Positions 1 to 8,998 of a stretch of DNA of 64,000 nucleotides are shown here, in pieces (the stretch's first letter is position 1; each line of letters starts with the position of its first letter). The DNA is taken from NCBI RefSeq assembly GCF_002939865.1, contig NZ_MDEE01000009.1:62001-126000 (forward strand), read 5' to 3'. The notes beneath the pieces were generated by a model, which was not told the origin of the DNA, did not search any database, and was given only the letters and a program-made list of their open reading frames with translations. The DNA comes from Xanthomonas dyei (GTDB lineage: Bacteria > Pseudomonadota > Gammaproteobacteria > Xanthomonadales > Xanthomonadaceae). The position numbers and the translations under genes are program-made.

Positions 1-183
1 TCCGGTGCCGGCCACGATGCGATGACGATGGCCGCGCTCTGCCCAACCGCAATGCTGTTCGTGCGCTGCGCTGGCGGCATCAGCCATCATCCGGACGAAC
101 ACGTCGACCCGGCCGATGCCGAGGTCGCCCTGGCGGTCATGCGCCACTTCATCGAACACCTGGGAGACCCCCTTGTCACCTGA
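1..183 (+). CDS. Allantoate amidohydrolase / N-carbamoyl amino acid hydrolase, C-terminal end (partial)
   Basis: Frame 1 is open from the window edge to TGA at 181-183, giving the last 60 residues of a protein. It reads SGAGHDAMTMAAL and then GGISHHPDEHV, the conserved C-terminal metal- and substrate-site region of M20-family amidohydrolases such as allantoate amidohydrolase and ureidoglycolate or N-carbamoyl amino acid hydrolases. Its end overlaps the next gene by 11 nt, and that gene is a ureidoglycine aminotransferase. The context therefore favours allantoate amidohydrolase, which makes ureidoglycine, the substrate of the next enzyme. The start and most of the catalytic domain lie outside the window, so the exact substrate is inferred from position. 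Confidence 0.8.
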   Translation, partial: SGAGHDAMTMAALCPTAMLFVRCAGGISHHPDEHVDPADAEVALAVMRHFIEHLGDPLVT

Positions 184-1429
184 TCTGCGCCACCTGCATA
201 CCTTTGGCGAACTCGATCCGCCACAACGCCTGTTGATGGGCCCCGGCCCGGTCAATGCGCATCCGCGCGTGCTGCGCGCGATGGCGGCCGATCTGCTGGG
301 CCAGTTCGACCCGGAAATGACCACCTACATGAACGAGGTGATGGCGCTGTACCGGCCGTTGTTCGGTACCGAAAACCGCTGGACGTTTCTGGTCGACGGC
401 ACCGCGCGTGCCGGTATCGAAGCGGCGCTGGTATCGCTGGTGCAACCGGGCGACCGCGTGTTGGTGATCAACTTCGGCCGCTTCGGCTTGTTGCTTACCG
501 AAATCCTGCAGCGCCTGGGCGCCGACGTGCACAGCGTGGATGCGCCATGGGGCGAGGTGGTGCCGCTCAGCGCGATTGCCGAAGCGATCGAGCGCGTGGC
601 ACCCAAACTGGTGGCCACCGTGCACGGCGACACCTCCACCACCATGGCGCAGCCGCTCGATGGTCTGGGCGCACTGTGCCGCGCGGCCGGCGCGCTGAGT
701 TACGTGGATGCCACCGCCACCATCGGCGGCATGGAGATCGCCAGCGACCGCTGGGGCGTGGACGTGGTCACCGCCGGCCTGCAGAAATGCCTGGGCGGGC
801 CGTCCGGCTCGGCACCGATCAGCGTGTCCGAGCGCGCGGCCGAGGCGATCTTTGCGCGCCGGCATGTCGAACGCGGCATCGTGCGCGAGGACATCGTCAA
901 CGGCCGCGGGCCGCGCATCGCCTCGAATTATTTCGACCTGGCGATGATCATGGATTACTGGTCGGACAAGCGCCTAAACCATCACACCGAAGCCACCACC
1001 ATGCTGTACGGCGCACGCGAATGCGCACGCGTCGCGCTGCAGGAAGGCCTGCACGCGCGGTTCGCGCGCCACACCGCCGCCGGCCGTGCGGTGAGCGCCG
1101 GCATCGCCGCGATGGGTCTGGAGGTATTCGGCGACGCGGCGCATCGCATGACCAACGTGACCGGCGTGGTGATCCCGGCGGGCATCGACAACGACGCGGT
1201 GCGGCGGCGCATGCGCGAGGATTTCGAGATCGAGATCGGCACCGCCTTCGGCCCGCTGCAAGGCAAGATCTGGCGCATCGGCGCGATGGGCTACAACGCG
1301 ATGAAGCACAAGGTGCTGCTCACCCTGGCCGCGCTGGAAGCGGTGCTGCGTGCCGAGGGCTACATCTGCACGCCGGGCCTGGCAGTGGAAGCCGCCTTGG
1401 CGGCCTGGCATGCGGAGCCGGCTGCATGA
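173..1429 (+). CDS. pucG: (S)-ureidoglycine--glyoxylate aminotransferase, class V PLP enzyme
   Basis: A 418-residue class V aminotransferase. It carries the N-terminal substrate loop LLMGPGPVNAHPRVL (near residues 20-34), a VDATATIGG segment around residue 180 for cofactor contact, and the Schiff-base lysine in GLQKCLGG (Lys205). This architecture covers alanine-glyoxylate and serine-glyoxylate aminotransferases. Placement among allantoin genes points to the ureidoglycine-using PucG type, which converts ureidoglycine and glyoxylate to oxalurate and glycine. I chose TTG at 173 because GGAG lies about 7 nt upstream and the protein then begins just before the conserved region; an ATG at 116 would add 19 unlike residues encoded inside the preceding gene. 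The stop overlaps the next start as ATGA. Confidence 0.88.
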   Translation: MSPDLRHLHTFGELDPPQRLLMGPGPVNAHPRVLRAMAADLLGQFDPEMTTYMNEVMALYRPLFGTENRWTFLVDGTARAGIEAALVSLVQPGDRVLVINFGRFGLLLTEILQRLGADVHSVDAPWGEVVPLSAIAEAIERVAPKLVATVHGDTSTTMAQPLDGLGALCRAAGALSYVDATATIGGMEIASDRWGVDVVTAGLQKCLGGPSGSAPISVSERAAEAIFARRHVERGIVREDIVNGRGPRIASNYFDLAMIMDYWSDKRLNHHTEATTMLYGARECARVALQEGLHARFARHTAAGRAVSAGIAAMGLEVFGDAAHRMTNVTGVVIPAGIDNDAVRRRMREDFEIEIGTAFGPLQGKIWRIGAMGYNAMKHKVLLTLAALEAVLRAEGYICTPGLAVEAALAAWHAEPAA

Positions 1430-2316
1430 GCGCGGCGCGCGACCTGGTCGGCTACGGCGCCACCCCGCCGGATGCGCAGTGGCCGGGTGGCGCGCGCATC
1501 GCCGTGCAGTTCGTCATCAATTACGAAGAAGGCGCGGAAAACTGCGTGCTCAACGGCGATGCCGGCTCGGAGGCGTTTCTGTCGGAAATGGTCGGCGCAC
1601 ACGCCCAGGCCGGCGCACGCGCCATGGCCATGGAAAGCCTGTACGAGTACGGCAGCCGCGCCGGTTTCTGGCGGCTGCATCGGCTGTTCACTGCGCGCGC
1701 GGTGCCGGTGACCGTGTTCGGCGTGGCGAATGCGCTGGCCGCCAATCCCGACGCGGTGGCCGCGATGCAGGCCGCCGACTGGGAAATCGCCAGCCACGGG
1801 CTGCGCTGGATCGACTACCAACATATCGACGAGGCCACCGAGCGCGCGCATATCGCGCAAGCGATCGCGGTGCACACCCGCGTCACCGGCAGCCGTCCGC
1901 TGGGCTGGTACCAGGGCCGCACCAGCCCCAACACCGCGCGCCTGGTTGCCGAAGAAGGCGGCTTTATCTACGACGCCGACAGCTATGCCGACGATGTGCC
2001 GTATTACGACACCCGCCACGGCCGCGCGCAGTTGATCGTGCCGTACACGCTGGATGCCAACGACATGAAGTTCGTCGCCTATAACGGGTTTGCCGATGGC
2101 GAATCGTTCTTTCGCTATCTGCGCGATAGCTTCGAGCAGTTGCGCAGCGAAGGCGGGCGCATGCTCTCGATCGGCCTGCACGGGCGCATCGTCGGCAAGC
2201 CCGCACGCGCGGCCGCACTGGCGCGCTTTGTCGATCACGTGCTGGCCAGCGGCGATGCCTGGGTGGCGCGGCGCATCGATATCGCGCACCACTGGCTGCA
2301 GGTGCATCCGGCATGA
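1426..2316 (+). CDS. puuE: Allantoinase, polysaccharide-deacetylase type
   Basis: A 296-residue NodB-fold protein matching PuuE, the cofactor-light allantoinase unrelated to the amidohydrolase-fold AllB. It should hydrolyse allantoin to allantoate. Visible signatures include FVINYEEGAEN near the N terminus, ASHGLRWIDY around residue 122 (the His-containing motif of the deacetylase fold), and IGLHGRIVGKPAR near the C terminus. Its ATG overlaps the pucG stop by 4 nt and its stop overlaps the hpxZ-like start by 4 nt, so it sits inside a translationally coupled purine-catabolic operon. The family and local pathway agree; only kinetic details would be uncertain. Confidence 0.9.
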   Translation: MSAARDLVGYGATPPDAQWPGGARIAVQFVINYEEGAENCVLNGDAGSEAFLSEMVGAHAQAGARAMAMESLYEYGSRAGFWRLHRLFTARAVPVTVFGVANALAANPDAVAAMQAADWEIASHGLRWIDYQHIDEATERAHIAQAIAVHTRVTGSRPLGWYQGRTSPNTARLVAEEGGFIYDADSYADDVPYYDTRHGRAQLIVPYTLDANDMKFVAYNGFADGESFFRYLRDSFEQLRSEGGRMLSIGLHGRIVGKPARAAALARFVDHVLASGDAWVARRIDIAHHWLQVHPA

Positions 2317-2708
2317 GCATTGTCACTGCCGACATCGATCTGCCCGAGGTGATCGCGCAGGTGACCGCCGCCTTCCACGCTTACGAAAGCGCATTGATGC
2401 GCGATGACATCGCCGCGATGGATGCGCTGTTTCATGCAGCGCCCAGCACCGTGCGGTATGGCGTGGGCGAGGTGCTGTACGGCATCGACGCGATCCGCGC
2501 GTTTCGCAGCGGCCGCGGCGGCTCGCCGCAACGCCAGCTCATGCACGTGGAAGTGCACAGCTATGGCCAGGACTGCGCGACCACGCATGCCGAATTCGTC
2601 CGCGAGGGCAGCAGCGCGCGCGGTCGCCAGAGTCAGAGCTGGGTGCGCTTTGCCGATGGCTGGAAAGTGGTGGCCGCGCACGTGTCGCTGCAAGGGACTC
2701 ACGCATGA
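2313..2708 (+). CDS. HpxZ-like oxalurate catabolism protein (AtzH/DUF3225, NTF2-like fold)
   Basis: A 131-residue soluble protein of the SnoaL/NTF2-like fold group. Family features are the early helix AFHAYESALMRDD, the YGVGEVLYGIDAIRAFRS segment, and the strand region SQSWVRFADGWKVVAAHVS. Relatives called HpxZ accompany oxalurate amidohydrolase genes in Klebsiella-type purine clusters, and the same family also holds AtzH. Oxalurate would be the product of the aminotransferase encoded two genes upstream, which fits. No separate oxalurate amidohydrolase is visible in the window, so whether this protein acts enzymatically or as a partner is not settled. It is coupled on both sides by 4-nt ATGA overlaps. 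Confidence 0.78.
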   Translation: MSIVTADIDLPEVIAQVTAAFHAYESALMRDDIAAMDALFHAAPSTVRYGVGEVLYGIDAIRAFRSGRGGSPQRQLMHVEVHSYGQDCATTHAEFVREGSSARGRQSQSWVRFADGWKVVAAHVSLQGTHA

Positions 2709-3196
2709 ACGCGCTCGACGACCGTATGCTGGACGATGCCGCCTTCGTCGCGCGGTATCGCGAGGTGTTCGAACATTCGCCGTGGGTGGTGGAGCGCGCC
2801 GCGCGCCGTCGCCCGTTCGAGGATGTGTATCGCGGCTTGATGCAGGTGGTGTTCGATGCATCGCCGCAAGATCAGGTCGCGTTGATTCGCGCGCATCCGG
2901 AGCTGGCCGGCAAGGCGGCCATCGACCGCACGCTCACCGCCGCCTCGGCGGCCGAGCAGGCCTCGGCCGGTCTTGATCGGTTGAGCGAGGACGAATTCAC
3001 CCGCTTCCATGCGCTTAATCAGGCCTATCGCCAGCGCTTCGGTTTCCCGTTCGTGATCTGCGTGCGGCTGCACGACAAGGCCGGCATTCTGGCCGCGCTG
3101 GAGCAGCGCCTGGATGCCTCGCGCGACGCCGAGATCGCCACCGCCCTCGCCGAGATCGGCAAGATCGTCCACTTGCGCCTGGAGGTACTGCCATGA
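2705..3196 (+). CDS. uraD: 2-oxo-4-hydroxy-4-carboxy-5-ureidoimidazoline (OHCU) decarboxylase
   Basis: A 163-residue all-helical OHCU decarboxylase. It shows the catalytic HPELAGK motif (His64), the SAAEQ motif (residues 81-85) and the FGFPFVICV strand-like segment near residues 112-120, all hallmarks of UraD. The enzyme converts OHCU, made by hydroxyisourate hydrolase, to (S)-allantoin. The matching hydrolase is encoded two genes downstream and an allantoinase two genes upstream, so the route from hydroxyisourate to allantoate is complete here. Start and stop overlap the neighbouring genes by 4 nt each. Confidence 0.93.
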   Translation: MNALDDRMLDDAAFVARYREVFEHSPWVVERAARRRPFEDVYRGLMQVVFDASPQDQVALIRAHPELAGKAAIDRTLTAASAAEQASAGLDRLSEDEFTRFHALNQAYRQRFGFPFVICVRLHDKAGILAALEQRLDASRDAEIATALAEIGKIVHLRLEVLP

Positions 3197-4614
3197 GCCT
3201 GGCCCAACTCGAACGCGAGCTCGCCCGCGACCTGCAACGTCTGGCCCACGGCGGCGATGCCTGGGTGCAACCGCGCGTGCATCCGGCCGGGCATGTCTAC
3301 GACGTGGTGATTGTGGGCGCCGGCCAGAGCGGTCTGGGCGCGGCGTTCGCACTGCAACGCGAGCGCGTGCACAACGTGCTGGTCATCGACGAAAACCCCG
3401 CCGGCCAGGAAGGCCCCTGGGTGACCTATGCACGCATGCAAACCTTGCGCACGCCCAAGCAGATCACCTCGATCGACCTCGGCGTGCCGTCGCTGACCTT
3501 CCGCGCCTGGTGGGAGGCGCAACACGGCAGCGCCGCCTGGGACACGCTGGACAAGATTCCGCGCGCCCGCTGGATGGACTACCTGCGCTGGTACCGCGCG
3601 GCGCTGCGGCTGCCGGTGCGCAACGCCACGCAACTGGCACGCGTCGAACCCGAGGTCGCACCCGGCATCCACCGTTTGCATCTGACAATGGGCGCGCCGC
3701 TGCTGACGCGCAAGCTGATCCTGGCCACCGGCATCCAGGGCGGTGGCCAATGGATGGTGCCGGACTGGATCGGCCGTGCCCTGCCCAGCCACCGCTACGC
3801 ACACACCTCCAGCCATATCGACTTCGCCGCATTGGCCGGTAAGCGCGTGGGCATTCTGGGCGGCGGCGCCTCCGCATTCGACAACGCCTGTTTTGCGCTG
3901 GACCAGGGCGTCGCCAGTGCCGAAGTGTTCGTGCGCCGCAATGAGCTGCCGCGCATTAATCCGTTCCGCCACATGGAGCAGGCCGGCATCATTCCGCGGT
4001 TTCTGACCCTGCCCGATGCGGACAAGTACCGGATGATGGCCAGCTTCTTCGCACACAACCAACCGCCCACAAACGACACCTTCCAGCGCGCCTGCGCGCA
4101 CCCTGGCTTTGCGCTGCACCTGGGCGCGCCGTGGCTGGAGGTGGCCGAGCGCGATGGCGCGGTGGTGGTGCGTACCCCGCACGGCGAACACCGCTTCGAT
4201 TTCCTGGCCGTGGCCACTGGCCTGGTCACCGACCCGCAGCTGCGCCCGGAGCTGGCCGCGCTATCCGGCCGCATCGCCTGTTGGGCAGACCGCTATCAAG
4301 TACCGCCGGGCCAGGCCAACCCGGTGCTCGATGCACACCCGTACCTGGGGCCGGGCTTCGAACTGCTGCCACGCACGCCGGACGACGCCGCACTGCTGCA
4401 CGGGTTGTTCGCCTTCAACTATTCGGCGCTGATCAACCACGGTCCCTCGGCCGCAGCGCTGTCCGGGCTCAAGGTCGCCTTGCCGCGGCTGGCCCGCGCG
4501 GTGGCAGACCAGCTGTTCCTGGACGACCGCCAGGCCATCGTCGACAGCTATCTGGCCTACGACCAACCCGAATTCCTCGGCCAGTGGCCGCAACCGTCCC
4601 AGGCAGTGGCATGA
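3193..4614 (+). CDS. FAD/NAD(P)-dependent oxidoreductase, FMO-like, in the urate operon
   Basis: A 473-residue flavoprotein with two Rossmann motifs: VGAGQSG at residues 41-47 for FAD and ILGGGASA near residues 221-228 for NAD(P)H. Between them, GPWVTYARMQTLRTPK resembles the conserved region of flavin monooxygenases of the FMO/ornithine hydroxylase group. It is coupled by 4-nt overlaps to uraD upstream and uraH downstream, that is, between the two enzymes acting just after urate oxidation. No known uricase is present in the window. A role as the urate-oxidising step is therefore an attractive inference, but it is not the PHBH-type HpxO enzyme and family membership alone does not show the substrate. 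Confidence 0.72.
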   Translation: MSLAQLERELARDLQRLAHGGDAWVQPRVHPAGHVYDVVIVGAGQSGLGAAFALQRERVHNVLVIDENPAGQEGPWVTYARMQTLRTPKQITSIDLGVPSLTFRAWWEAQHGSAAWDTLDKIPRARWMDYLRWYRAALRLPVRNATQLARVEPEVAPGIHRLHLTMGAPLLTRKLILATGIQGGGQWMVPDWIGRALPSHRYAHTSSHIDFAALAGKRVGILGGGASAFDNACFALDQGVASAEVFVRRNELPRINPFRHMEQAGIIPRFLTLPDADKYRMMASFFAHNQPPTNDTFQRACAHPGFALHLGAPWLEVAERDGAVVVRTPHGEHRFDFLAVATGLVTDPQLRPELAALSGRIACWADRYQVPPGQANPVLDAHPYLGPGFELLPRTPDDAALLHGLFAFNYSALINHGPSAAALSGLKVALPRLARAVADQLFLDDRQAIVDSYLAYDQPEFLGQWPQPSQAVA

Positions 4615-4943
4615 GCAGCCTGTCCACCCATGTGCTCGACACCGCCAATGGCCGGCCTGCCGCTGGCGTCCCGCTGCGCCTGTTCGCCGGCGACACACTG
4701 CAGCTGGAAGCGATCACCAACCAGGACGGGCGTTGCCCGGCGCTGGCCGCCCTGACCCTGCCACCCGGCCGCTACCGGCTGGAATTCGACGTGGCCGGCT
4801 ACTGGCGCGCCACCGGCACGGCACTGGCCGCCCCCCCGTTCCTGGAACAGGTGCCCATCGCCTTCGGCATTGCCGACGACGGCCATTACCATGTGCCGCT
4901 GCTGCTGTCGCCGTACGGGTATTCCACTTATCGCGGCAGCTGA
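4611..4943 (+). CDS. uraH: 5-hydroxyisourate hydrolase (transthyretin-like)
   Basis: A 110-residue transthyretin-related protein ending in YRGS, the C-terminal signature that separates hydroxyisourate hydrolases from true transthyretins. It also has the N-terminal LSTHVLDT strand with its conserved His7 and the HYHVPLLLSPYGYSTYRGS end. It hydrolyses 5-hydroxyisourate to OHCU, the UraD substrate. No signal peptide is visible, so it should be cytoplasmic. It is the last gene of the operon; the following 230 bp hold a degenerate copy of a dispersed intergenic repeat. Confidence 0.94.
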   Translation: MSSLSTHVLDTANGRPAAGVPLRLFAGDTLQLEAITNQDGRCPALAALTLPPGRYRLEFDVAGYWRATGTALAAPPFLEQVPIAFGIADDGHYHVPLLLSPYGYSTYRGS

Positions 4944-4944
4944 G

Positions 4945-4990
4945 GAGCGCTCAGACCAACTGCGCTCCCCCGCCAGGCGGCGCGATCGGT
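4945..4990. repeat. Degenerate fragment of the dispersed intergenic repeat
   Basis: The segment contains ACTGCGCTCCCCCGCCAGGC, close to the core seen at 12620 (ACTGCGCTCACCGCCGGGC) and 17848 (GCTGCGCTCGCCGCCAGGC). The inverted-repeat ends found in the fuller copies are not recognisable here, so this is at most a remnant. Confidence 0.4.
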
Positions 4991-5176
4991 CCGTGGGCCG
5001 GCGATACCGCTCGACCTGCAACTGCCGCGCACCGACCGCATTGCATACAACGACTGCTCGCAAGGCCTTGTCAGCCGCTTCCGAGCAGCCTCGGAGCGGC
5101 GCGACACACGCCGCGTTCCGCCCCGGCCCCGTAGAATGACGCCTTTCCGGCGACAGGCCGGGGCCCCGGAATTGTC

Positions 5177-5650
5177 ATGATCCACAACGATGTACTGCGC
5201 AGCATCCGCTACATGCTCGACCTCAGCGACGACAAGGTGGTGGAAATCACTCACCTGGCCGACCCCGAGTTCGCGCTCGACAAGCCGCAGGTACAGGCCT
5301 GGCTGAAGAAGGAAGACGAGCCCGGTTTCGAGCCCTGCACCGATGCGATGCTGGCGCGCTTTCTCGACGGCCTGGTGCTGCGCTTCCGCGGCCGCGACGA
5401 AAGCCAGCCGGTCCGCCCGCTGGAAACCCGCGTCGGCAACAACCTGGTGCTGAAAAAACTGCGTGTGGCCTTCGAACTGAAGGATGTGGACATGCACGCC
5501 ATCTTCGCCGGCGCCGGCTTCCCGTTGTCCAAGCCGGAGTTGTCGGCCCTGTTCCGCCAGCCCGGCCACAAGAACTTCCGCCCGTGCGGCGACCAACTGT
5601 TGCGCGCCTTCCTCAAAGGCCTCACCGCCCGGGTACGCGAAGCGGGGTGA
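5177..5650 (+). CDS. DUF1456 family protein (YehS-like)
   Basis: A 157-residue protein with two copies of the DUF1456 unit: residues 1-70 starting MIHNDVLRSIRYMLDLSDD and residues 83-157 starting NNLVLKKLRVAFELKD. Each has the pattern of a short helical bundle followed by a C-terminal arginine-rich helix. It matches E. coli YehS in length and organisation. The molecular function of the family is not known. It stands alone, after a GC-rich spacer of about 230 bp that follows the purine operon, and the next gene is on the other strand. Confidence 0.85.
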   Translation: MIHNDVLRSIRYMLDLSDDKVVEITHLADPEFALDKPQVQAWLKKEDEPGFEPCTDAMLARFLDGLVLRFRGRDESQPVRPLETRVGNNLVLKKLRVAFELKDVDMHAIFAGAGFPLSKPELSALFRQPGHKNFRPCGDQLLRAFLKGLTARVREAG

Positions 5651-5830
5651 TCTTCAGCGCACGGGCTTGGCCGCTGGCGCTTGTCCAGCGGATGCCCGTT
5701 GTCGGCACAAGAGCACTGTCGAGAACGGCATGCACGACCTGCCTCACCACTACGGTGCGGATGACCATGCGCCATCCGTCCCGTAGTGGTCAGATCACGC
5801 GTGAGCGCGCCGAAAACGCAGCAGGTGCGA

Positions 5831-6115
5831 TCAGCTGAAACGTCTGTGGCGGATCTGCTCGCGTTCTTGTTCGGTCAAATCATCCATGTGGATGTAGTGG
5901 ACGCCTTGTCCGCGCGGGGCACTGAGAAGCTGCGACTCGACGTCCTCCTGGCCGCCGTCGGGCGAGGAGATCAGACCCACGATGTTGCCGTGCGGGGCAA
6001 CCCGCCATAGCGCCACACGTTGGAAGACGCGCACCTCGTTGGTATCGGTCACTTGGGGATAGGTGGCGTACCAACCATCGGCAGGCAGGTAGCGATAAGA
6101 ACCGTAGTCGTTCAT
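5831..6115 (-). CDS. Small hypothetical protein
   Basis: A 94-residue protein beginning MNDYGSYRYLPADGW and ending in a charged tail TEQEREQIRHRR. It has no signal peptide, membrane segment or cysteine. The middle reads VALWRVAPHGNIVGLISSPD, suggesting a beta-rich core. I do not recognise a family. Start at ATG 6115 is the first methionine of the acceptable part of the frame; further upstream in-frame sequence is low-complexity intergenic DNA. It is convergent with the DUF1456 gene. Confidence 0.6.
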   Translation of the reverse strand: MNDYGSYRYLPADGWYATYPQVTDTNEVRVFQRVALWRVAPHGNIVGLISSPDGGQEDVESQLLSAPRGQGVHYIHMDDLTEQEREQIRHRRFS

Positions 6116-6335
6116 AGCGTCTCTGGATTGGCGGAGTGGCCTGCTGATTGTGGAGAGACGCTGACCGAAGTGGGATGCGGGGATTTCTGATTTAGCGCTG
6201 CGATTACGCATCTCGCACCCGACGCTTCGCTGCGGCGTGGAGCGTTTCGTGCGCTGTAAGCGATAAGCCAGAACGCAGCGGGCTGCCGACAGTCGCGCAC
6301 AGGTCTCTGTCGCACTCCATGCAGCAGAAACGTCT

Positions 6336-6416
6336 CCTTGCCGCGCATGACCGAGCCTGCCTTCCCCATCGCCCCGCTGCGGCCGCAGATCCGCGATAGC
6401 CTTGCCGCCCATCCGC
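6336..6416 (+). repeat. Duplicated 5' end of hrpB (direct repeat, copy 1)
   Basis: About 80 bp here, from CCTTGCCGCGCATGACCGA onward, repeat the start of hrpB at 9296-9376 with only about five mismatches. The copy includes the hrpB start context and its first ~24 codons (MTEPAFPIAPLRPQIRDSLA). The two copies are in the same orientation and enclose the chemoreceptor gene. Confidence 0.85.
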
Positions 6417-6694
6417 GTCTCACGCCGGTGATCGCCGCACGCAGCCAGCGCCTGCTCACGCCGCCGGATGCATTGCCGGTGGACACCACGCGCTTCAACC
6501 AGGCCTGGGCACCGGATGGTGGCGAAGTGCAGCAGACCTGGGCCTTCCGCTCCGGCGTGGCGCGCGCAGCGTTATCCATGACCGGGGCCTTACGCCAGCC
6601 CTGCAACCAGCGCGAGCGCGATCAACGCCTGGAAAAATGCTTCGGCAGGCAGTACCCGGGCGATGTGGAGCCGCCCGCATCGCCAGGCCGCTGA
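6347..6694 (+). pseudogene. hrpB 5' fragment fused to unrecognised sequence
   Basis: An open frame of 115 codons starts exactly as hrpB does for about 24 residues, then diverges into LTPVIAARSQRLLTPPDA and sequence without helicase motifs. It lacks the Walker A box that directly follows in the intact gene. The best explanation is a duplicated hrpB start joined to other DNA. Whether the chimera is translated is unknown; it inherits the hrpB start region but I see no domain in its second half. Confidence 0.55.
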
Positions 6695-6880
6695 AACAGG
6701 CGACGCAGCTGCGGCGATCCATCGCCACTACCGCGCCATGATGCAACCCACACCACCCAGCAAGCCGTGATCAGGCGGCAATGCGCGGCGCGCAGAAACC
6801 GGCGTGCAGACGTCGCCCTTCTTGCCGGCACCGCAACCCCACCGCGCACCTGTCGGCGACGCAGCGGCTGTGCGCCGCCC

Positions 6881-8998
6881 TCATGCAGCCGCCACCAACC
6901 GCGGCTTGCGTGCATCCAGGCGGAATACCGACACCGCTTCGCTCAGCTCCACTGCCTGTTCTTCCATCGCACGTGCAGCGGCCGAGGCTTCTTCCACCAG
7001 CGCGGCATTGCGCTGGGTGGTTTCGTCCATGTCGTTGACGGTGCGCGCCACCTGTTCGATGCCCGACGATTGCTCGCGCGAGGCAGCGGAAATCTCGGCG
7101 ATCAGCGTGGTGACCTGCTGCACCGATTGCACGATGTCCTGCATCGTGCGTCCGGCCTGATCCACGCGTGCGCTCCCGCGCGCCACGCTCTCCACCGATG
7201 CATCGATCAACTGCTTGACCTCCTTGGCGGCCCCGGCCGAGCGCTGCGCCAGCGCGCGCACTTCCGAAGCAACTACGGCAAAGCCGCGGCCCTGTTCGCC
7301 GGCGCGCGCCGCTTCCACCGCCGCGTTCAACGCCAGGATATTGGTCTGGAACGCGATGCCGTCGATGACGCTGATGATCTCGGCGATCTTCCTGGACGAC
7401 ACTTCGATCTCGCCCATGGTATCGACCACGCTGGCGACCATCTCGCCGCCACGGCCGGCGATCTCGGCAGCGGCCTGCGCACCCCGGCTGGCCTGCTGCG
7501 CGGTGTCGGAGTTCTGGCGCACGGTCGAGGTGAGCTCTTCCATCGAGGCGGCGGTTTCTTCCAGATTCGCGGCCTGTTGTTCGGTGCGTTGCGCCAGATC
7601 GCTGTTGCCGGCGGCGATTTCTGCCGAGGCGGTGCGGATGGTCTGCGCGGCCAGCGTGATATCGCCAACGATATCGGTGAGGCGTTGCACGGTGGCGTTG
7701 GCATCGTCGCGCATCCGCGCGAACACGCCCTGCTGGTTGCCGCGCATGCGCGCGGTCAGATCGCCATCGGCAATGGCCTTGAGCAGCTGCGACAACTCGC
7801 CCAGATTCTGGTCCACGTTCTGCATCAGGCCATTGAGGCCCTCGACCATGCCGCGGAATTCGAACTTGTAGGCAGCGGCATTGCCGCGGGTGGCAAAATC
7901 GCCGGCCGCAGCGGCGTCCACCAGGCCACGAATTTCGCCATTGATGGCAGCCAGGTTGCGCTTGGTGGTGTCCATCGCATCGGTGATCTGCGCCTTTTCG
8001 CCGGGCAGGCGCGGCATGTCCACCGACATGTCGCCCACCGCATAATGCTGCATCACCTGCAGCATGGTGCCGATCAGGCCCACTTGCGCGCCGATCAACC
8101 CGTTGGTGTCATCGACCATGCGGCCGTAAGCGCCGGGAAACGCCTGCGCGTCCATGCGGTAGCTCATCTGCCCGGCGTCGTGGCGCTGCGCCATGTCCGC
8201 CTGCGCACTGGAGACATCGGTGAGCGTGTTGACCACCTGCCCCATTGCCTGGCCGAGCAGGCCGATTTCATCGCGGTTGCTGACCGCAGCGTGCGCGGAT
8301 AGATCGCCGGCCGCCACCAGGCGTGCCGCACGCGCGACGTTTTCGATGGGCCGCACGATCGAGCGCCGGATCCACCACCCCAACACCGCCACAAGACAGA
8401 GTGCGGCGGCAATGGTGGCCAGTGCCGAATACACCAGCATGCGCTGCGCCGATTGCGAACTTGCCAGCACGGCCGCATCGGCCAACGCCTTACTGCGCGC
8501 GACCAACGCCTCCAGCGTCTGGCTGGGCGCGCGGTCCTTGCCCTTGACCAGCTGATCGCCCACCTGGGTGTCGTAACCGGACTCGGCAAACTTGCCCAAC
8601 GCCGCTTCGTAGCTGACCTGCAGTTCCAGATGCGCCTTGGCAAAGTCCTGCGCCAGCGCACGCGCCTGCGGATCGGCCAGCGCGCCTGCCAGTGAGGCGA
8701 CCGTGCCCTGCACGCTCTTGCCCTTGTCGCGGAAGGCAGTCAGATGTTTTTCGAGCTGTGCGGGGTCGCGGCCACGGATCAGCACGTTCTTCCATTCCTG
8801 CACCTGCAGGCGGAAATCGCGGGTGAGTGCTTCGCTGGCCGAAGCCTGCGCCACTTCCACCGGCACCTTGCCGGACAGGCTCAGCCAGGCAGAGCCCAAG
8901 CCGCCGAGTGCGCATAACAGGATGATCGACAGGCCAAGCGCAAGGGCGCCCAACAGCTTGCTTTGCAGACTGACAAAACGCGGGGAGGGGGTGGACAT
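6881..8998 (-). CDS. Methyl-accepting chemotaxis protein
   Basis: A 705-residue chemoreceptor. Transmembrane helix 1 is near residues 14-37 and helix 2 near 187-209. They flank a periplasmic four-helix-type sensor of about 150 residues that lacks a recognised ligand motif. A HAMP domain follows (about 210-262), then a long linker with further HAMP-like units, for example [18 protein letters not shown] and [18 protein letters not shown]. The highly conserved signalling tip [20 protein letters not shown] lies near residues 545-570. No NWETF-type CheR-binding pentapeptide is seen at the C terminus. Start at ATG 8998 gives a proper N-terminal anchor; upstream in-frame sequence is not protein-like. 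It lies between two direct copies of the hrpB 5' end. Confidence 0.95.
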   Translation of the reverse strand: MSTPSPRFVSLQSKLLGALALGLSIILLCALGGLGSAWLSLSGKVPVEVAQASASEALTRDFRLQVQEWKNVLIRGRDPAQLEKHLTAFRDKGKSVQGTVASLAGALADPQARALAQDFAKAHLELQVSYEAALGKFAESGYDTQVGDQLVKGKDRAPSQTLEALVARSKALADAAVLASSQSAQRMLVYSALATIAAALCLVAVLGWWIRRSIVRPIENVARAARLVAAGDLSAHAAVSNRDEIGLLGQAMGQVVNTLTDVSSAQADMAQRHDAGQMSYRMDAQAFPGAYGRMVDDTNGLIGAQVGLIGTMLQVMQHYAVGDMSVDMPRLPGEKAQITDAMDTTKRNLAAINGEIRGLVDAAAAGDFATRGNAAAYKFEFRGMVEGLNGLMQNVDQNLGELSQLLKAIADGDLTARMRGNQQGVFARMRDDANATVQRLTDIVGDITLAAQTIRTASAEIAAGNSDLAQRTEQQAANLEETAASMEELTSTVRQNSDTAQQASRGAQAAAEIAGRGGEMVASVVDTMGEIEVSSRKIAEIISVIDGIAFQTNILALNAAVEAARAGEQGRGFAVVASEVRALAQRSAGAAKEVKQLIDASVESVARGSARVDQAGRTMQDIVQSVQQVTTLIAEISAASREQSSGIEQVARTVNDMDETTQRNAALVEEASAAARAMEEQAVELSEAVSVFRLDARKPRLVAAA

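Noticed and set aside
547..1425. In-frame extension of the allantoinase gene to 547
   Set aside because: The extension overlaps pucG in another frame and reads as Arg-rich low-complexity protein; the ATG at 1426 in the ATGA overlap is the natural start.
6767..8302. Long open frame on the plus strand opposite the chemoreceptor gene
   Set aside because: His/Arg/Ala-rich composition and exact antisense position to a motif-complete mcp mark it as a high-GC shadow frame.
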